64,000 nucleotides of DNA from an uncultured Tateyamaria sp. (GCF_947503045.1 NZ_CANNCF010000005.1:111085-175084); one strand, 5' to 3'; positions 17,692-26,754 are shown, counted from the stretch's first letter. The notes: generated from the sequence alone by a model not told the origin. Numbers and translations are program-made.

Positions 17692-18249
17692 CTAGCTTTG
17701 CGGTTCCAGATAGCCGCGTGCGATATCTGCGGCCTGATCGACATCAAGGATCGGGGGCAGCAACGTCAGCATCTCGCCCGAGGCGTCGAGTAGATGGACA
17801 AAGCTGCCATGCGCATAGATCCAGCCGTATTCGGGGTCCTGGAACAGCGGCGTGACCTCGACGGCAAAGGCATCATAGGCCTCTTGCAGCGCGACGTCGT
17901 CCCCGGTCAGCCCGATGAAATCGGGATGGATTTCGGCCAGAGGCGCACCCATCGTCTCGACCCGGTCCTGATCCGGGGCCACCGTGATCATCACCGGCGT
18001 CACCGTGATCCCATCCTCGGCCAGCACGTTCACCACTTCGGCCATCAGGGGCAGCGCCGTAGAGCAGATGTTGAGGCAATTGGCATAGCCAAAGAACACA
18101 AGCTGCGCGCGACCTTCCGGATCAGCTTCGGTTCGGGTCCGGCCAAACTGGTCCACCAGAGTGAACGGCCCGCCGATGTTCACGGGAAACGGGCTTTGCC
18201 CCGCTGCGGGCAGGGCCGCCAGACACAGAGCGGCAATCAGGGCACGCAT
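17692..18249 (-). CDS. SCO1/SenC family copper chaperone / thiol-redox protein
   Basis: 185 residues with a signal peptide ending near residue 17 (LAALPAAGQS) and a thioredoxin fold exported to the periplasm. The copper-binding CXXXC is CLNIC (Cys58, Cys62) in FFGYANCLNICSTALP, and the distal His147 lies in IYAHGSFVHLLD. Sco proteins deliver copper to the CuA site of cytochrome oxidase or act in thiol redox. It is the last of three leftward genes, three nucleotides after a cysteine-rich exported protein. No cytochrome oxidase gene is nearby, so a target other than CuA is open. Confidence 0.88.
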   Translation of the reverse strand: MRALIAALCLAALPAAGQSPFPVNIGGPFTLVDQFGRTRTEADPEGRAQLVFFGYANCLNICSTALPLMAEVVNVLAEDGITVTPVMITVAPDQDRVETMGAPLAEIHPDFIGLTGDDVALQEAYDAFAVEVTPLFQDPEYGWIYAHGSFVHLLDASGEMLTLLPPILDVDQAADIARGYLEPQS

Positions 18250-18252
18250 GGC

Positions 18253-18813
18253 TTAGAAATTCTCGTCGATATAGGTCTGGTCCTCCTCAAGACCGAGACC
18301 CAGATAGCCCTCTCGGGCAATGATCTCCTTGATCCGGGGATCGCGGCGGAACCATGGCCCTTTGCCCTTGGCTTCGGGATGTTCCTTGGCCCAGTTCTTG
18401 GTCCACTTGTTGGCCTTGATCGGGTCGGCATCAGCTGCCTGAATGGTCTGGAGCAGGTAGACATTCTTGGCCCCAAGGTCCGGATCGTCGATTAGCAAGC
18501 CATCCACGGTCACGGTCTGCCCACAGAAGGGCGCAAGCTCAACGGCGGCACCGGTAAAGGCAGGCTGGCTGTTCTTCATCGGCAAAATCAGTACGTCATC
18601 TGCACTGCGCACAAGGCCCATCTGGCGCTTGCCTGCGCCGCAATCCTCGGGGCAATCGCCGGTCAAGGTGCACAGCACGTCCACCACTTCGGCCTCGAAT
18701 TTGGCAGGGACCTCGGCATAGAGGTTCCAGCTTTTGGCTTTGGACCCTTCGGAAAAGTCCTGCGCGGCGAGCGGGCTGGCGATCAGCGCCAGACATGCAA
18801 TCAGATGTTTCAT
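18253..18813 (-). CDS. Exported cysteine-containing protein of unknown function, paralogue of upstream neighbour
   Basis: 186 residues with a signal peptide (MKHLIACLALIASPLAAQ). Family not recognised. After EAEVVDVLC come further Cys residues in TGDCPEDCGAG and APFCGQTVTVDGLLIDDP; the spacing parallels the upstream gene (GEIIDTWC, HHTCALWCSAGG, TVEADGML), so the two look like diverged copies of one domain. The C-terminal third (KWTKNWAKEHPEAKG, DPRIKEIIAREGYLG) is extra. Its ATG overlaps the upstream TGA (ATGA), and sco follows after three nucleotides. A periplasmic copper or thiol role with Sco is inferred from context only. Confidence 0.75.
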   Translation of the reverse strand: MKHLIACLALIASPLAAQDFSEGSKAKSWNLYAEVPAKFEAEVVDVLCTLTGDCPEDCGAGKRQMGLVRSADDVLILPMKNSQPAFTGAAVELAPFCGQTVTVDGLLIDDPDLGAKNVYLLQTIQAADADPIKANKWTKNWAKEHPEAKGKGPWFRRDPRIKEIIAREGYLGLGLEEDQTYIDENF

Positions 18814-19274
18814 TTGTTCGGATCCGGGATCGAGAAAGGGGGAACGTTGCCATAATCGTTGTGGTTCTGATTGGTGATGTCCATGTCCGACACCACATTG
18901 GCCACGACGAGGTAGTTCAGACCATCACGCTGATAAAGCATACCGTCAGCCTCGACCGTGTGCGCTGCAAGGCTCAGCATCGTATCCCCGCTTGCGGACT
19001 CTGTGTCGTCCCCGACCTTGAGCACCATGTAGACGGTGCCGTCTTCGGCGAGCAACCCGACCGGGATGCCCCCCGCGCTGCACCACAATGCACAGGTGTG
19101 GTGGGCCGATCCGACCACCGCGTCCGGGCTGCCCATGACACCTGAATAATAGCACCAGGTGTCGATGATTTCTCCGGTGACCTGAATGCGCGTGCCTTCT
19201 GCGGCCTGCGCGCCGGTCGGCGGGGCCAGCAGCATCAGCAAAGCGGCAAGGGCGGCTGATATCGATGATCTCAT
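18810..19274 (-). CDS. Exported Cys/His protein of unknown function (WC...HHTCALWC motif)
   Basis: 154 residues with a signal peptide (cleavage near residue 24, GAQA-AEG). A compact beta-rich domain follows: VTGEIIDTWCYYSG, SAHHTCALWCSAGGIPVGLLAEDGTVY and MLYQRDGLNYLVVANV. The Trp-Cys and His-His-x-Cys-x3-Cys cluster could bind a metal or form disulfides. First gene of the leftward trio with the downstream paralogue and sco. I recall similar sequences annotated only as hypothetical; no function can be assigned. Confidence 0.75.
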   Translation of the reverse strand: MRSSISAALAALLMLLAPPTGAQAAEGTRIQVTGEIIDTWCYYSGVMGSPDAVVGSAHHTCALWCSAGGIPVGLLAEDGTVYMVLKVGDDTESASGDTMLSLAAHTVEADGMLYQRDGLNYLVVANVVSDMDITNQNHNDYGNVPPFSIPDPNK

Positions 19275-19434
19275 GTCATGTGCCTTTTCTAGTAACCTGC
19301 CTTCACCTTAAGGGTGAATCGGCATGGGTCAAATCACGCTTTGCCCGGTTCCACATTTGTGATCGCTTGGCGCAGGGGGCTGTGCGTGCTAGAAATTCCC
19401 CAATCAACGAGAGGCGCGAGCGGGCCCCGCTACC

Positions 19435-20448
19435 ATGACGGCACTCAGCAAATATGACCGGCTCGAAGCGACGGGCCTGTGGCGCAATACGCCCGATGCG
19501 CAAAAGCGCGAAGTCGTGGTGTCCATCGGCGATGCGACGCTGGTGATCTCGGACCTGAACGACCGCGCTGTCACCCACTGGTCATTGGCCGCTATCGAAC
19601 GCAGTGCCGATATGGACGGGCGGGCGGTGTTCTATCCTGACGGTGATCCGGGCGAGACGCTGGAATTCGCACCAACCGAGGCCGAGATCATCGATGCCAT
19701 CGACACACTGCGTCAGGCAGTGGCGCGCGCGCGTCCGCGCCCGGGTCGGTTGCGTTGGCTGGGTGCCGCCGTCTCGGTCTCGATTGTCGTGGCCGTTGCG
19801 GTGATCTGGCTGCCCGGTGCGCTGATCGATCACGCCATGCGCGTCGTGCCCCCGGTGAAAGAGGCCGAGATCGGGGCCGCATTGCTCGTGCGCATCGAAC
19901 GGGTGTCAGGCACGCGCTGCCGCAGCACCGAGGCGCGCTCAGCCCTTTCAGAACTGGCCAAACGCACGGGGGCCACCCGTGTCGTCATCGTCCCCGGCGG
20001 AGTGCGCGAGGCGCTGACCCTGCCGGGTGGCACCGTTCTGCTCAATCGAACGCTGGTCGAGGATTACGAAGAACCGGATGTGGCTGCGGGCTATGCGCTG
20101 GTCGAACAGGTGCGCAGCGCCTCGCACCCGCCGTTGCGATCCTTACTCGAACATGGCGGTGTGCGCGCCTCGGCGACATTGCTGACCACCGGCGCGGTTC
20201 CGGCCAGTGTGCTGGACAACTTCACAACGGCACAGCTTTCGCGATTTGCGCCGACTCTGCCACCGGACGACGTCTTGCCCGCTTTTGCAGCGGCAGAACT
20301 GCGTAGCACGCCCTACGCACGGGCGCGCGACATTTCAGGTGAACAAACCCTCGCCCTGATCGAGGCAGACCCGATGGCGGGCAAACCGTCAGAGCCGATC
20401 ATGCCCGACCGGGATTGGCTGCAATTACAGGCGATCTGCGAAAATTGA
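19435..20448 (+). CDS. Membrane-anchored protein resembling an M48 peptidase without the zinc motif
   Basis: 337 residues: a cytoplasmic N-terminal domain (1-100), one transmembrane helix about 108-128 (LGAAVSVSIVVAVAVIWLPG), and a periplasmic C-terminal part. LTLPGGTVLLNRTLVEDYEEPDVAAGYALVEQV recalls the M48 strand-helix pattern (GG...LL...EL..VLAHE..H), but the HExxH helix reads YALVEQ, with no zinc-binding His. It is therefore either a catalytically dead M48 relative or a chance resemblance. Divergent from the Sco trio; a hairpin follows its stop. Confidence 0.7.
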   Translation: MTALSKYDRLEATGLWRNTPDAQKREVVVSIGDATLVISDLNDRAVTHWSLAAIERSADMDGRAVFYPDGDPGETLEFAPTEAEIIDAIDTLRQAVARARPRPGRLRWLGAAVSVSIVVAVAVIWLPGALIDHAMRVVPPVKEAEIGAALLVRIERVSGTRCRSTEARSALSELAKRTGATRVVIVPGGVREALTLPGGTVLLNRTLVEDYEEPDVAAGYALVEQVRSASHPPLRSLLEHGGVRASATLLTTGAVPASVLDNFTTAQLSRFAPTLPPDDVLPAFAAAELRSTPYARARDISGEQTLALIEADPMAGKPSEPIMPDRDWLQLQAICEN

Positions 20449-20469
20449 AGGCGGATCAAGGTCCGCCTT
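20448..20469. terminator. Hairpin between convergent genes
   Basis: AAGGCGGA-TCAAGG-TCCGCCTT, a perfect eight-pair stem overlapping the stop of the upstream gene and 27 nt from the stop of the SPOR gene. No clear U run, so termination strength is uncertain. The stem is similar to GC palindromes at 17646 and 53219. Confidence 0.5.
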
Positions 20470-20495
20470 ACTTGGTCACGCCGACCTGCTCGGTC

Positions 20496-21638
20496 TTACT
20501 TGATGAAAGCGTCCCGGAATCCGGCTGCCCGGCTGGTCTGCAACCCGCGCGCCAGCGGCTCACCATTTGCAAAAGGTCCGGCCAGAACGATCTGATAGCT
20601 TTTCCCGCCCCGTTGCACCTGGCCGATCTTGGCGGGCAGGCCCGAGCGTAAAATGCGTTGGGCAGCGGCCTGCGCATTGGCGGGCCGACCAAAAGTGCCC
20701 ACCTGCACATAACGCGCTGTCGACCCTGCCTTGATCTTGACCGGGGCTGTGGCGGTCGCAGTTGGTCGCGTCGATGCAGCGGGCACAGGTGCCTTGGCCT
20801 TGTTGCGCACAATCCGCTTTTGTAACTGACCATCGCGATGCACCAGCGTCACGGTGCCAAGGTCGCGCGATTGGGTTGCAGTGTCGGTAAAGGGATAAAC
20901 GAGGGCCACCGTGGTGGTCACATCCTTTCCGGTGGCCGTGTCGAGCAGACGGCGTGGCACGGTCTGTGTCCAGATCAGCCGCGTGCGGGCGATCCCCTCA
21001 AGCGATTGTTCGGCCCGGCGCGGGTTCAGACGGTCATCATCCCAGACAGGGCGGTAGCCTTTGGGCACCGGGAACGTCCCACGCGCGGTGCGGGCATCAT
21101 AGACGTGGCGCGGCAGGACGCGTGTCTTTGGGCTGACGTTGCTCTTGACCGGGGCCGGTGGCCTGGTGCTGGCAGTCGTGCGCACAGGCGCAGGTTTCGG
21201 GGCGGGGCGAGGTGCGACAACCGGGGCGGGCGCGGGCTTGCTGGGGGCCGCCGTTGTCACCTGCCGTGGGGCCGCAACCGGACGGGTGGCTGGCCGAGGG
21301 GCTGGGGCGGGGGCAGCGGCAACAGGGGCGCGTGCCGCAGTGGCTGGAGGCCGGACAGGGTCGCTCTCGGTCGTGCGGATCGGGCCGCCAAGTGTCGGCA
21401 CTTGCCCGCAGATCGGCTGGCGCTGGCGGTTCACGCGGGGCACCCAGTTGATGTTGCCATCGATGCCTGCACGAATGAACACACAGCCACGGCTGTCGAC
21501 ATATTGCGCGCCGCGATAAGAGGCTGGTGGCAGTTCTGCCGGGCCCTGCACGTTGCTCAGATCCTGCGCAACCGAAACACTGGTGCCAAAGCCAAAAGCG
21601 ATCACAGCGATCGCCAAAAATCTTGTTAAGTCCATCAT
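20496..21638 (-). CDS. Exported SPOR-domain protein
   Basis: 380 residues. N-terminal signal peptide (MMDLTRFLAIAVIAFGFGTSVSVAQ), a short Cys-containing domain (QYVDSRGCVFIRAGIDGNINWVPRVNRQRQPICGQ), a long Ala/Pro/Arg-rich linker about 90-170, a middle region, and a C-terminal SPOR domain (RYVQVGTFGRPANAQAAAQRI to the end) that in this family binds denuded septal peptidoglycan. Likely an envelope protein acting at the division site. Two tandem ATGs (21638, 21635) follow GGGGGA; either can start. Confidence 0.85.
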   Translation of the reverse strand: MMDLTRFLAIAVIAFGFGTSVSVAQDLSNVQGPAELPPASYRGAQYVDSRGCVFIRAGIDGNINWVPRVNRQRQPICGQVPTLGGPIRTTESDPVRPPATAARAPVAAAPAPAPRPATRPVAAPRQVTTAAPSKPAPAPVVAPRPAPKPAPVRTTASTRPPAPVKSNVSPKTRVLPRHVYDARTARGTFPVPKGYRPVWDDDRLNPRRAEQSLEGIARTRLIWTQTVPRRLLDTATGKDVTTTVALVYPFTDTATQSRDLGTVTLVHRDGQLQKRIVRNKAKAPVPAASTRPTATATAPVKIKAGSTARYVQVGTFGRPANAQAAAQRILRSGLPAKIGQVQRGGKSYQIVLAGPFANGEPLARGLQTSRAAGFRDAFIK

Positions 21639-21702
21639 ATCCCCCGCAAGATATAGAGGAAACGATGACTCATCAGGACAGGTTAGTAAAGGCGTCCGGC
21701 GG

Positions 21703-22335
21703 CTATTTGGTGCCAAACATGCGATCCCCTGCATCGCCAAGGCCCGGAACGATATATCCAACCTCATTCAGACGCTCATCGACCGCCGCCGTGACGATCG
21801 GGACATCCGGATGGGCCTCTTTCATACGGGCGATTCCCTCTGGCGCGGCCAGAAGGCAGAGAAAGCGGATATTGGTGGCACCCGCCCCTTTCAGCAGGTC
21901 AATGGCGGCAGCCGAGGAATTGCCCGTGGCCAGCATCGGATCAACCGCAATGACAAGGCGATCGTCAAGGCTTTCTGGTACTTTGAAATAGTATTGCACG
22001 GGTTGCAGCGTCTCTTCATCCCGGTACAAGCCGACAAAGCCGACGCGCGCCGAAGGGATCAACTCGAGCACCCCATCCAGCAATCCGTTGCCCGCACGCA
22101 GGATCGAAATCAGGGCCAGCTTCTTGCCCGCGAGGGTCGGCGCGTCCATCTCCGCCATCGGGGTCTCGATGCGCTTGGTGGTCATCTCCAGCTCGCGGGT
22201 GACCTCATAGGCCAAAAGCTGGCTGATCTCGCGCAACAGTTGACGGAAAACCGCCGTGGGCGTGTCAGTGGCGCGCATGATGGTCAGCTTGTGTTGCACC
22301 AGCGGGTGGTCAACGATGGTCAGATGTTGGGACAT
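21703..22335 (-). CDS. upp: Uracil phosphoribosyltransferase
   Basis: 210-residue cytoplasmic enzyme converting uracil and PRPP to [44 protein letters not shown] and the PRPP loop [21 protein letters not shown] are diagnostic. It is the last gene of the pyrimidine salvage group cdd-deoA-deoB-upp, separated from deoB by 158 nt containing repeat element R2. Confidence 0.96.
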   Translation of the reverse strand: MSQHLTIVDHPLVQHKLTIMRATDTPTAVFRQLLREISQLLAYEVTRELEMTTKRIETPMAEMDAPTLAGKKLALISILRAGNGLLDGVLELIPSARVGFVGLYRDEETLQPVQYYFKVPESLDDRLVIAVDPMLATGNSSAAAIDLLKGAGATNIRFLCLLAAPEGIARMKEAHPDVPIVTAAVDERLNEVGYIVPGLGDAGDRMFGTK

Positions 22336-22410
22336 GATGGCAGGCTCCTCTGTGCCCCCTTACTGCCGCGCCCACGCGCCAAGGACAATCCCCTGCGCAG
22401 GTCCCCTGCT

Positions 22411-22453
22411 TCTCTGATTTAAAAAAATCCCGGGGTCTGGGGCAGAGCCCCAG
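22411..22453 (+). repeat. GC-rich palindromic element R2 between deoB and upp
   Basis: Tail CTGATTTAAAAAAATCCC leading into CGGGG and the hairpin CTGGGGC-AGA-GCCCCAG (22437-22453). Shares its tail type with R4 (29221) and the AGA-loop hairpin with R1. Lies in the 158-nt gap inside the salvage gene group, where it may lower expression of upp relative to deoB. Confidence 0.65.
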
Positions 22454-22493
22454 CGCGCGTCAGCGCCAAGGTATCGCGCGCGCCGTCAGGCGC

Positions 22494-23663
22494 TCATTTT
22501 GGTGACACACCCAGATGCCGCGCCACAAGGGCCGCCACATCCACAAAACCGATCAAGTCCAGTGGCGGACCGTCATAGCCATCCACCAGCACCGGCACTC
22601 GTTCGCGGGTGTGATCGGTGCCTACCCAGGTCGGATCGTTGCCATGATCAGCCGTCAGAACCAGCAAATCTCCGGGGCGCAAACGCGCGCGGACCTTGCC
22701 GATCGCGGCATCAAACCACTCCAGATGACGGGCATAGCCTGCCACATCGCGGCGGTGCCCATACAGGCTGTCGAATTCCACGAAATTGGCAAATGTCAGG
22801 CTGCCGTCTTCGGCCGTGTCCATCAGATCGACCAGATGGGTCATCAGGTCGGCATCCGCGCCCTTCCGCACATCGTCAAAGCCCTGCATGGAGAAAATAT
22901 CTCCAACCTTTCCAACGCCATAGACGCGACGCCCGGCATTCTGCACCCAGTTCGACAGGATTGGAGCAGGCGGGGTGATGGCATAATCCTTGCGGTTGGT
23001 GGTGCGTGAAAAACCACCGGGCTCACCGACAAAGGGGCGGGCAATCACCCGACCCACGCGCATCTCATGCAGGGTGGGGGCCATCGTGGCGCACAGTTCA
23101 AGCAGGCGGTCGAGGCCAAAATGTTCTTCATGGGCGGCAATCTGAAAAACGCTGTCCGCCGACGTGTAGCAGATGGGCCAACCCGTGCGAATATGGTCAG
23201 CTCCGTGGCGCTCGATGATCTCGGTGCCCGAGGCATGGCAGTTGCCCAAGATCCCATCCGTTCCGGCAGCGGCACAAACTGCCCTGACGATCTCTTCGGG
23301 AAAGGCTGGGTCGGTATTGGGAAAATAGTGCCAGTCCCACGGCACCGGCACCCCGGCCAGTTCCCAATGCCCCGACGGGGTGTCCTTGCCGCGCGAGATT
23401 TCCGTGGCCGCGCCTGACAGCGTCGCGGGGGCCACACCACCATTGGCAAGGTCCATGACCTCAACCACCCCCATCTGCGTCAGATTGGGAATAGCCAAAG
23501 GCCCGCTGCGCCCGGTCTCTGCACGTCCTGCAGCGCAGGCCTCAATAATATGGCCCAGCGTATTGGCCCCGCTGTCCGGCAGTTCACCATTGAAATAGGC
23601 GTCCGCATCCGGGGCACCGCCGATGCCCACCGAATCCATCACAACGAGAAAGGCACGGGCCAT
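22494..23663 (-). CDS. deoB: Phosphopentomutase
   Basis: 389-residue manganese enzyme of the alkaline phosphatase superfamily, interconverting (deoxy)ribose 1- and 5-phosphates during nucleoside catabolism. ARAFLVVMDSVGIGGAPDA, GKDTPSGHWE (Thr phosphoacceptor) and VLTADHGNDPTWVGTDHTRE metal ligands are all present. The ATG at 23663 overlaps the deoA stop (TGATG). Confidence 0.96.
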   Translation of the reverse strand: MARAFLVVMDSVGIGGAPDADAYFNGELPDSGANTLGHIIEACAAGRAETGRSGPLAIPNLTQMGVVEVMDLANGGVAPATLSGAATEISRGKDTPSGHWELAGVPVPWDWHYFPNTDPAFPEEIVRAVCAAAGTDGILGNCHASGTEIIERHGADHIRTGWPICYTSADSVFQIAAHEEHFGLDRLLELCATMAPTLHEMRVGRVIARPFVGEPGGFSRTTNRKDYAITPPAPILSNWVQNAGRRVYGVGKVGDIFSMQGFDDVRKGADADLMTHLVDLMDTAEDGSLTFANFVEFDSLYGHRRDVAGYARHLEWFDAAIGKVRARLRPGDLLVLTADHGNDPTWVGTDHTRERVPVLVDGYDGPPLDLIGFVDVAALVARHLGVSPK

Positions 23664-24970
23664 CAGCCAACCCAATCAAGGATCAGGTCAGGACTGTCCG
23701 CAGGCGCCACCGTGATCGTGATGGCTGCACGCAGGGCGGTTTCAGCCCGGTCCGCATCCGCCGCGCGCCCCGCATGGACAACGGCGAGGGGCTGGCCCTT
23801 GCTGACCTGTGTGCCAAGGCGGACCACGTCGGACAGGCCAACCGCCAGGTTCAGCGCATCAGTCTCGACCTTGCGCCCGCCACCCAGCTCAACCACCGCC
23901 AAACCAAGGGCCTCGCCATCCATCGCCGAAACATAGCCCGATGCAGGGGCCGCAATCTCGCGGATCACCGTCGCTTCGGGCAAGAAGCGGGGCCAGCTCT
24001 CCACGAATTGCACCGGCCCGCCCATCGCAGCAATCATGGCGCCAAACCGTTCGGCAGCACGACCGTCGGCGATGGCTGCGGCAATGGCATCGGCCCCGGC
24101 CTGCACGTCCTCCACGACGGCCGCGTTGGCCAGCAACACCCCACCAAGGCTGGCGCACATCTCGACCAGTTTGCCCTTGGTCTGCCCGGTCAGCACTTTC
24201 ATGGTTTCGGCCACCTCAAGCGCATTGCCAAGGGCCGGGGCCACCGGTTGGCTCATATCGGTGATCAGTGCCGTGGTCTTGCACCCGGCGGCATTGGCCG
24301 TGCGCACCAATGCTTCGGCAAGGTCACTTGCCGCCGCGCGATCCTTCATGAACGCGCCTGATCCGACCTTGACGTCCAGGACAAGCCCATCAAGGCCCGC
24401 CGCCAGCTTTTTGGACAGGATCGAGGCGGTGATCAGATCAAGACTTTCCACGGTCGATGTCACATCGCGCACCGCATAAAGGCGCTTGTCCGCCGGGGCG
24501 ATATCGGCGCTTGCCCCGACAATGGCACAGCCCGCCCGGGTGACCACGTCGCGCAATTGCTCGCCACTGAGTTGGGTGGACAGGCCGGGGATTGCGCTCA
24601 ACTTGTCCAGCGTTCCGCCCGTATGGCCCAAGCCGCGTCCCGAAATCATCGGCACAAAAGCCCCGCATGCGGCAAGGGCAGGGGCCAGAACAAGGCTCAC
24701 GCAGTCGCCAACACCGCCCGTGGAATGCTTGTCGAGCACGGGCCCATCCAGATCCCAATCCAAAACGCGCCCTGAATCGCGCATCGCCATTGTCAGCGCC
24801 ACGCGACCCACATCGCCCAGACCGTTCAGACACACGGCCATGGCAAAGGCCCCGGCTTGCGCGTCGGTCACGCTTTGATCGGCAAGACCACGGGCAAACC
24901 AGTTCAGATCGTCACGGGTCGGGGTCTGGCGTTTGCGCAATTTGGCAATGATGCTGCGGGCGTCACTCAT
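23663..24970 (-). CDS. deoA: Thymidine phosphorylase
   Basis: 435-residue enzyme cleaving thymidine or deoxyuridine with phosphate into base and deoxyribose 1-phosphate. KHSTGGVGDCVSLVLAPALAACG, ISGRGLGHTGGTLDKLSAIPG and the KVGSGAFMK glycine-rich phosphate-binding motif are conserved. Start MSDARSIIAKL chosen because the ATG overlaps the cdd TGA (ATGA), giving the standard length. Confidence 0.96.
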   Translation of the reverse strand: MSDARSIIAKLRKRQTPTRDDLNWFARGLADQSVTDAQAGAFAMAVCLNGLGDVGRVALTMAMRDSGRVLDWDLDGPVLDKHSTGGVGDCVSLVLAPALAACGAFVPMISGRGLGHTGGTLDKLSAIPGLSTQLSGEQLRDVVTRAGCAIVGASADIAPADKRLYAVRDVTSTVESLDLITASILSKKLAAGLDGLVLDVKVGSGAFMKDRAAASDLAEALVRTANAAGCKTTALITDMSQPVAPALGNALEVAETMKVLTGQTKGKLVEMCASLGGVLLANAAVVEDVQAGADAIAAAIADGRAAERFGAMIAAMGGPVQFVESWPRFLPEATVIREIAAPASGYVSAMDGEALGLAVVELGGGRKVETDALNLAVGLSDVVRLGTQVSKGQPLAVVHAGRAADADRAETALRAAITITVAPADSPDLILDWVG

Positions 24971-25365
24971 GACTTTTTGTCCATATGTTCCGGGCCAAAT
25001 GCGCCGGGCAGCAACTGGGCCATGCTCATCACCTGCTCGACCCCGCCGGTGGTGGCCATGGTGATCGACACGTCGCCGCGCGCGAATTCGGCCAGCTTTT
25101 GGCGGCACCCGCCGCACGGGGGCACAGGGGTCGGGCTGCCAGCCACAACATAAGCTGCGGTGATGTCTCGCTCGCCCGCCGCCACCATCGCCGCGATGGC
25201 CCCGGCCTCAGCACAGATGCCTTGCGGATAGGCCACGTTTTCCACGTTGCAGCCTGCGTAAATCGCGCCCGAGCCTGTCCGGATGGCGGCTCCCACCTGA
25301 AACTTTGAATACGGGGCATGGGCGTTTTCACGCACTGCCAGCGCCGCTGCTTTTAACTCGTCCAT
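24967..25365 (-). CDS. cdd: Cytidine deaminase
   Basis: 132-residue zinc enzyme deaminating cytidine and deoxycytidine. AHAPYSKFQVGAAI, GCNVENVAYPQGICAEAGAI (Cys ligand and catalytic Glu) and PPCGGCRQKLAEF (two Cys ligands) are intact; note CAEAGA where many homologues have CAERTA. First gene of the salvage operon. The 225 nt upstream hold no gene I can support. Confidence 0.93.
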   Translation of the reverse strand: MDELKAAALAVRENAHAPYSKFQVGAAIRTGSGAIYAGCNVENVAYPQGICAEAGAIAAMVAAGERDITAAYVVAGSPTPVPPCGGCRQKLAEFARGDVSITMATTGGVEQVMSMAQLLPGAFGPEHMDKKS

Positions 25366-25590
25366 CACTCTTCCCTCGACCCGAACCGGACCATGTCGCA
25401 TCGCGTTCGATCAGAAATCAACCCATAGCGGAGTTCGAAAACGAGCAAAACCAAACAATGCATGACCATGGCCAGAGGCCCCGCGACCAGCGCGATGCGG
25501 GCGCCGTGACGACGGGCAGGATCGCCCGCGTCAATAGGCGCGACGGCAAAACCCGGGATGCATGCCGCTTCAATTGGCTGATCCGGCGCT

Positions 25591-26688
25591 TCAGGATGGT
25601 GCCTGAACCGACCGTGTTGCAAAAACCCCGGGCAGCGACACTTCCAGCAATTCCAGATCGTCTGACGGGTCCGCATAGCGCACCGCCAGTTGCGGCGGGA
25701 TAACAAATGCATCCCCGGGGGCCAGATCAACCGGGGCCTGCGCCGCACTTTCAAGGCGCATGGTCCCCCCCATCACGAAGGTAAAGTGGATGTCGCAATC
25801 ATGGGCCGCCCAGTCGACCGCCCCGCCTGTTCGACGTACAACCTGAACACCGGCCACCCCTTGAGTACCATCCGAAATCCCGGTATCACGCGCCTCAAAT
25901 CCCGCCAGTCGGAACGGCCCCCAGACAGCCTTGTCCACCTCGTGATGAACAAAGCGTTGTCCCTGGAACCGGCTTTCGGGATTGGGCGGGCCGTTGGGCA
26001 ATTCCATGTCGTGATCGATGGTGGTGACATGTTCGGCAGGCACGCCGATCTCGATCACCTCGATGTTTTCGCTGGCAAACAGCACCCGATGGCGGATCTC
26101 GGGCGGCTGGATCACGCAACAGCCTGCATGCAGGCGAAAAGGTTCTCCCTGATCTTCGTAGACCAGATCGACCCATCCTTTGTAGCAAAAGATCAGCTGA
26201 AACCCGACGGTATGGTAATGCACCATATCGGGCACCGGGCCACCATAGGGAATGCGGATATGACTGGCAATGATCGACCCGCCAAGGCGGTCGGGAATCA
26301 GATCGCGGTAGTGCATGCCCGCCCGACCAATGACCCACGGGGCCTGATCGGCAAGGCGGCGCACCACAAAACTGTGCACCGTGTCGGGCATCGCAAGGGG
26401 TGGGTTCAACTCCGTGATCTCGACCCGTGTGCCATTGGGGGCCGTGATCACCCGCTGACCATCCGCAAACCCGTCCGGATCATCACTCAGAATGCGCAAG
26501 GTCCCGGGCGGCTCCTGCGCGCCCGCTTCGATGCGCACCCGCACCCCGTGGCCCGAAAACACGGCAACCGACGGATCGTCGGCCGGATAGATCATGTCCA
26601 TCCGCATCCCCAACACCTTGGTGAAAAACGGTATGTCATCGCGCAATTCCTGCGTCGGCAACCGTATCTCTGCGCGCACTTCAGCCAT
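25591..26688 (-). CDS. VOC domain fused to a tandem cupin, function unknown
   Basis: 365 residues. Residues 1-115 resemble a glyoxalase/VOC half (AEIRLPTQELRDDIPFFTKVLGMRMDMIYPADDPSVAVFSGHGVRVRIE). Two cupin barrels follow: one with MVHYHTVGFQLIFCYKGWVDLVYEDQGEPFRLHAG and PPEIRHRVL, the other near the C terminus (HDCDIHFTFVMGGTMRLES and LAPGDAFVIPPQL). Histidines for metal binding are present in both cupins. This is a three-beta-module architecture that suggests a metal-dependent enzyme or sensor acting on a small carbonyl compound, but no reaction is known to me. Start MAEVRAEIRL chosen from the domain boundary. Confidence 0.8.
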   Translation of the reverse strand: MAEVRAEIRLPTQELRDDIPFFTKVLGMRMDMIYPADDPSVAVFSGHGVRVRIEAGAQEPPGTLRILSDDPDGFADGQRVITAPNGTRVEITELNPPLAMPDTVHSFVVRRLADQAPWVIGRAGMHYRDLIPDRLGGSIIASHIRIPYGGPVPDMVHYHTVGFQLIFCYKGWVDLVYEDQGEPFRLHAGCCVIQPPEIRHRVLFASENIEVIEIGVPAEHVTTIDHDMELPNGPPNPESRFQGQRFVHHEVDKAVWGPFRLAGFEARDTGISDGTQGVAGVQVVRRTGGAVDWAAHDCDIHFTFVMGGTMRLESAAQAPVDLAPGDAFVIPPQLAVRYADPSDDLELLEVSLPGVFATRSVQAPS

Positions 26689-26698
26689 TCCAATCCCC

Positions 26699-26754
26699 TT
26701 CACTTGGCCAAATAAACTCCGGGGGAATTGCGAAAGCAATGGGGGCTGGCCCCC
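26699..26754 (-). repeat. GC-rich palindromic element R3 between VOC-cupin gene and maeB
   Basis: Tail TTCACTTGGCCAAATAAACT then CCGGGGG, a GNRA hairpin ATTGC-GAAA-GCAAT (26727-26740) and the large hairpin GGGGGC-TG-GCCCCC (26741-26754). Same module order as R1 but with a different stem sequence in the GNRA hairpin, which suggests that the fold rather than the sequence is kept. Confidence 0.7.
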
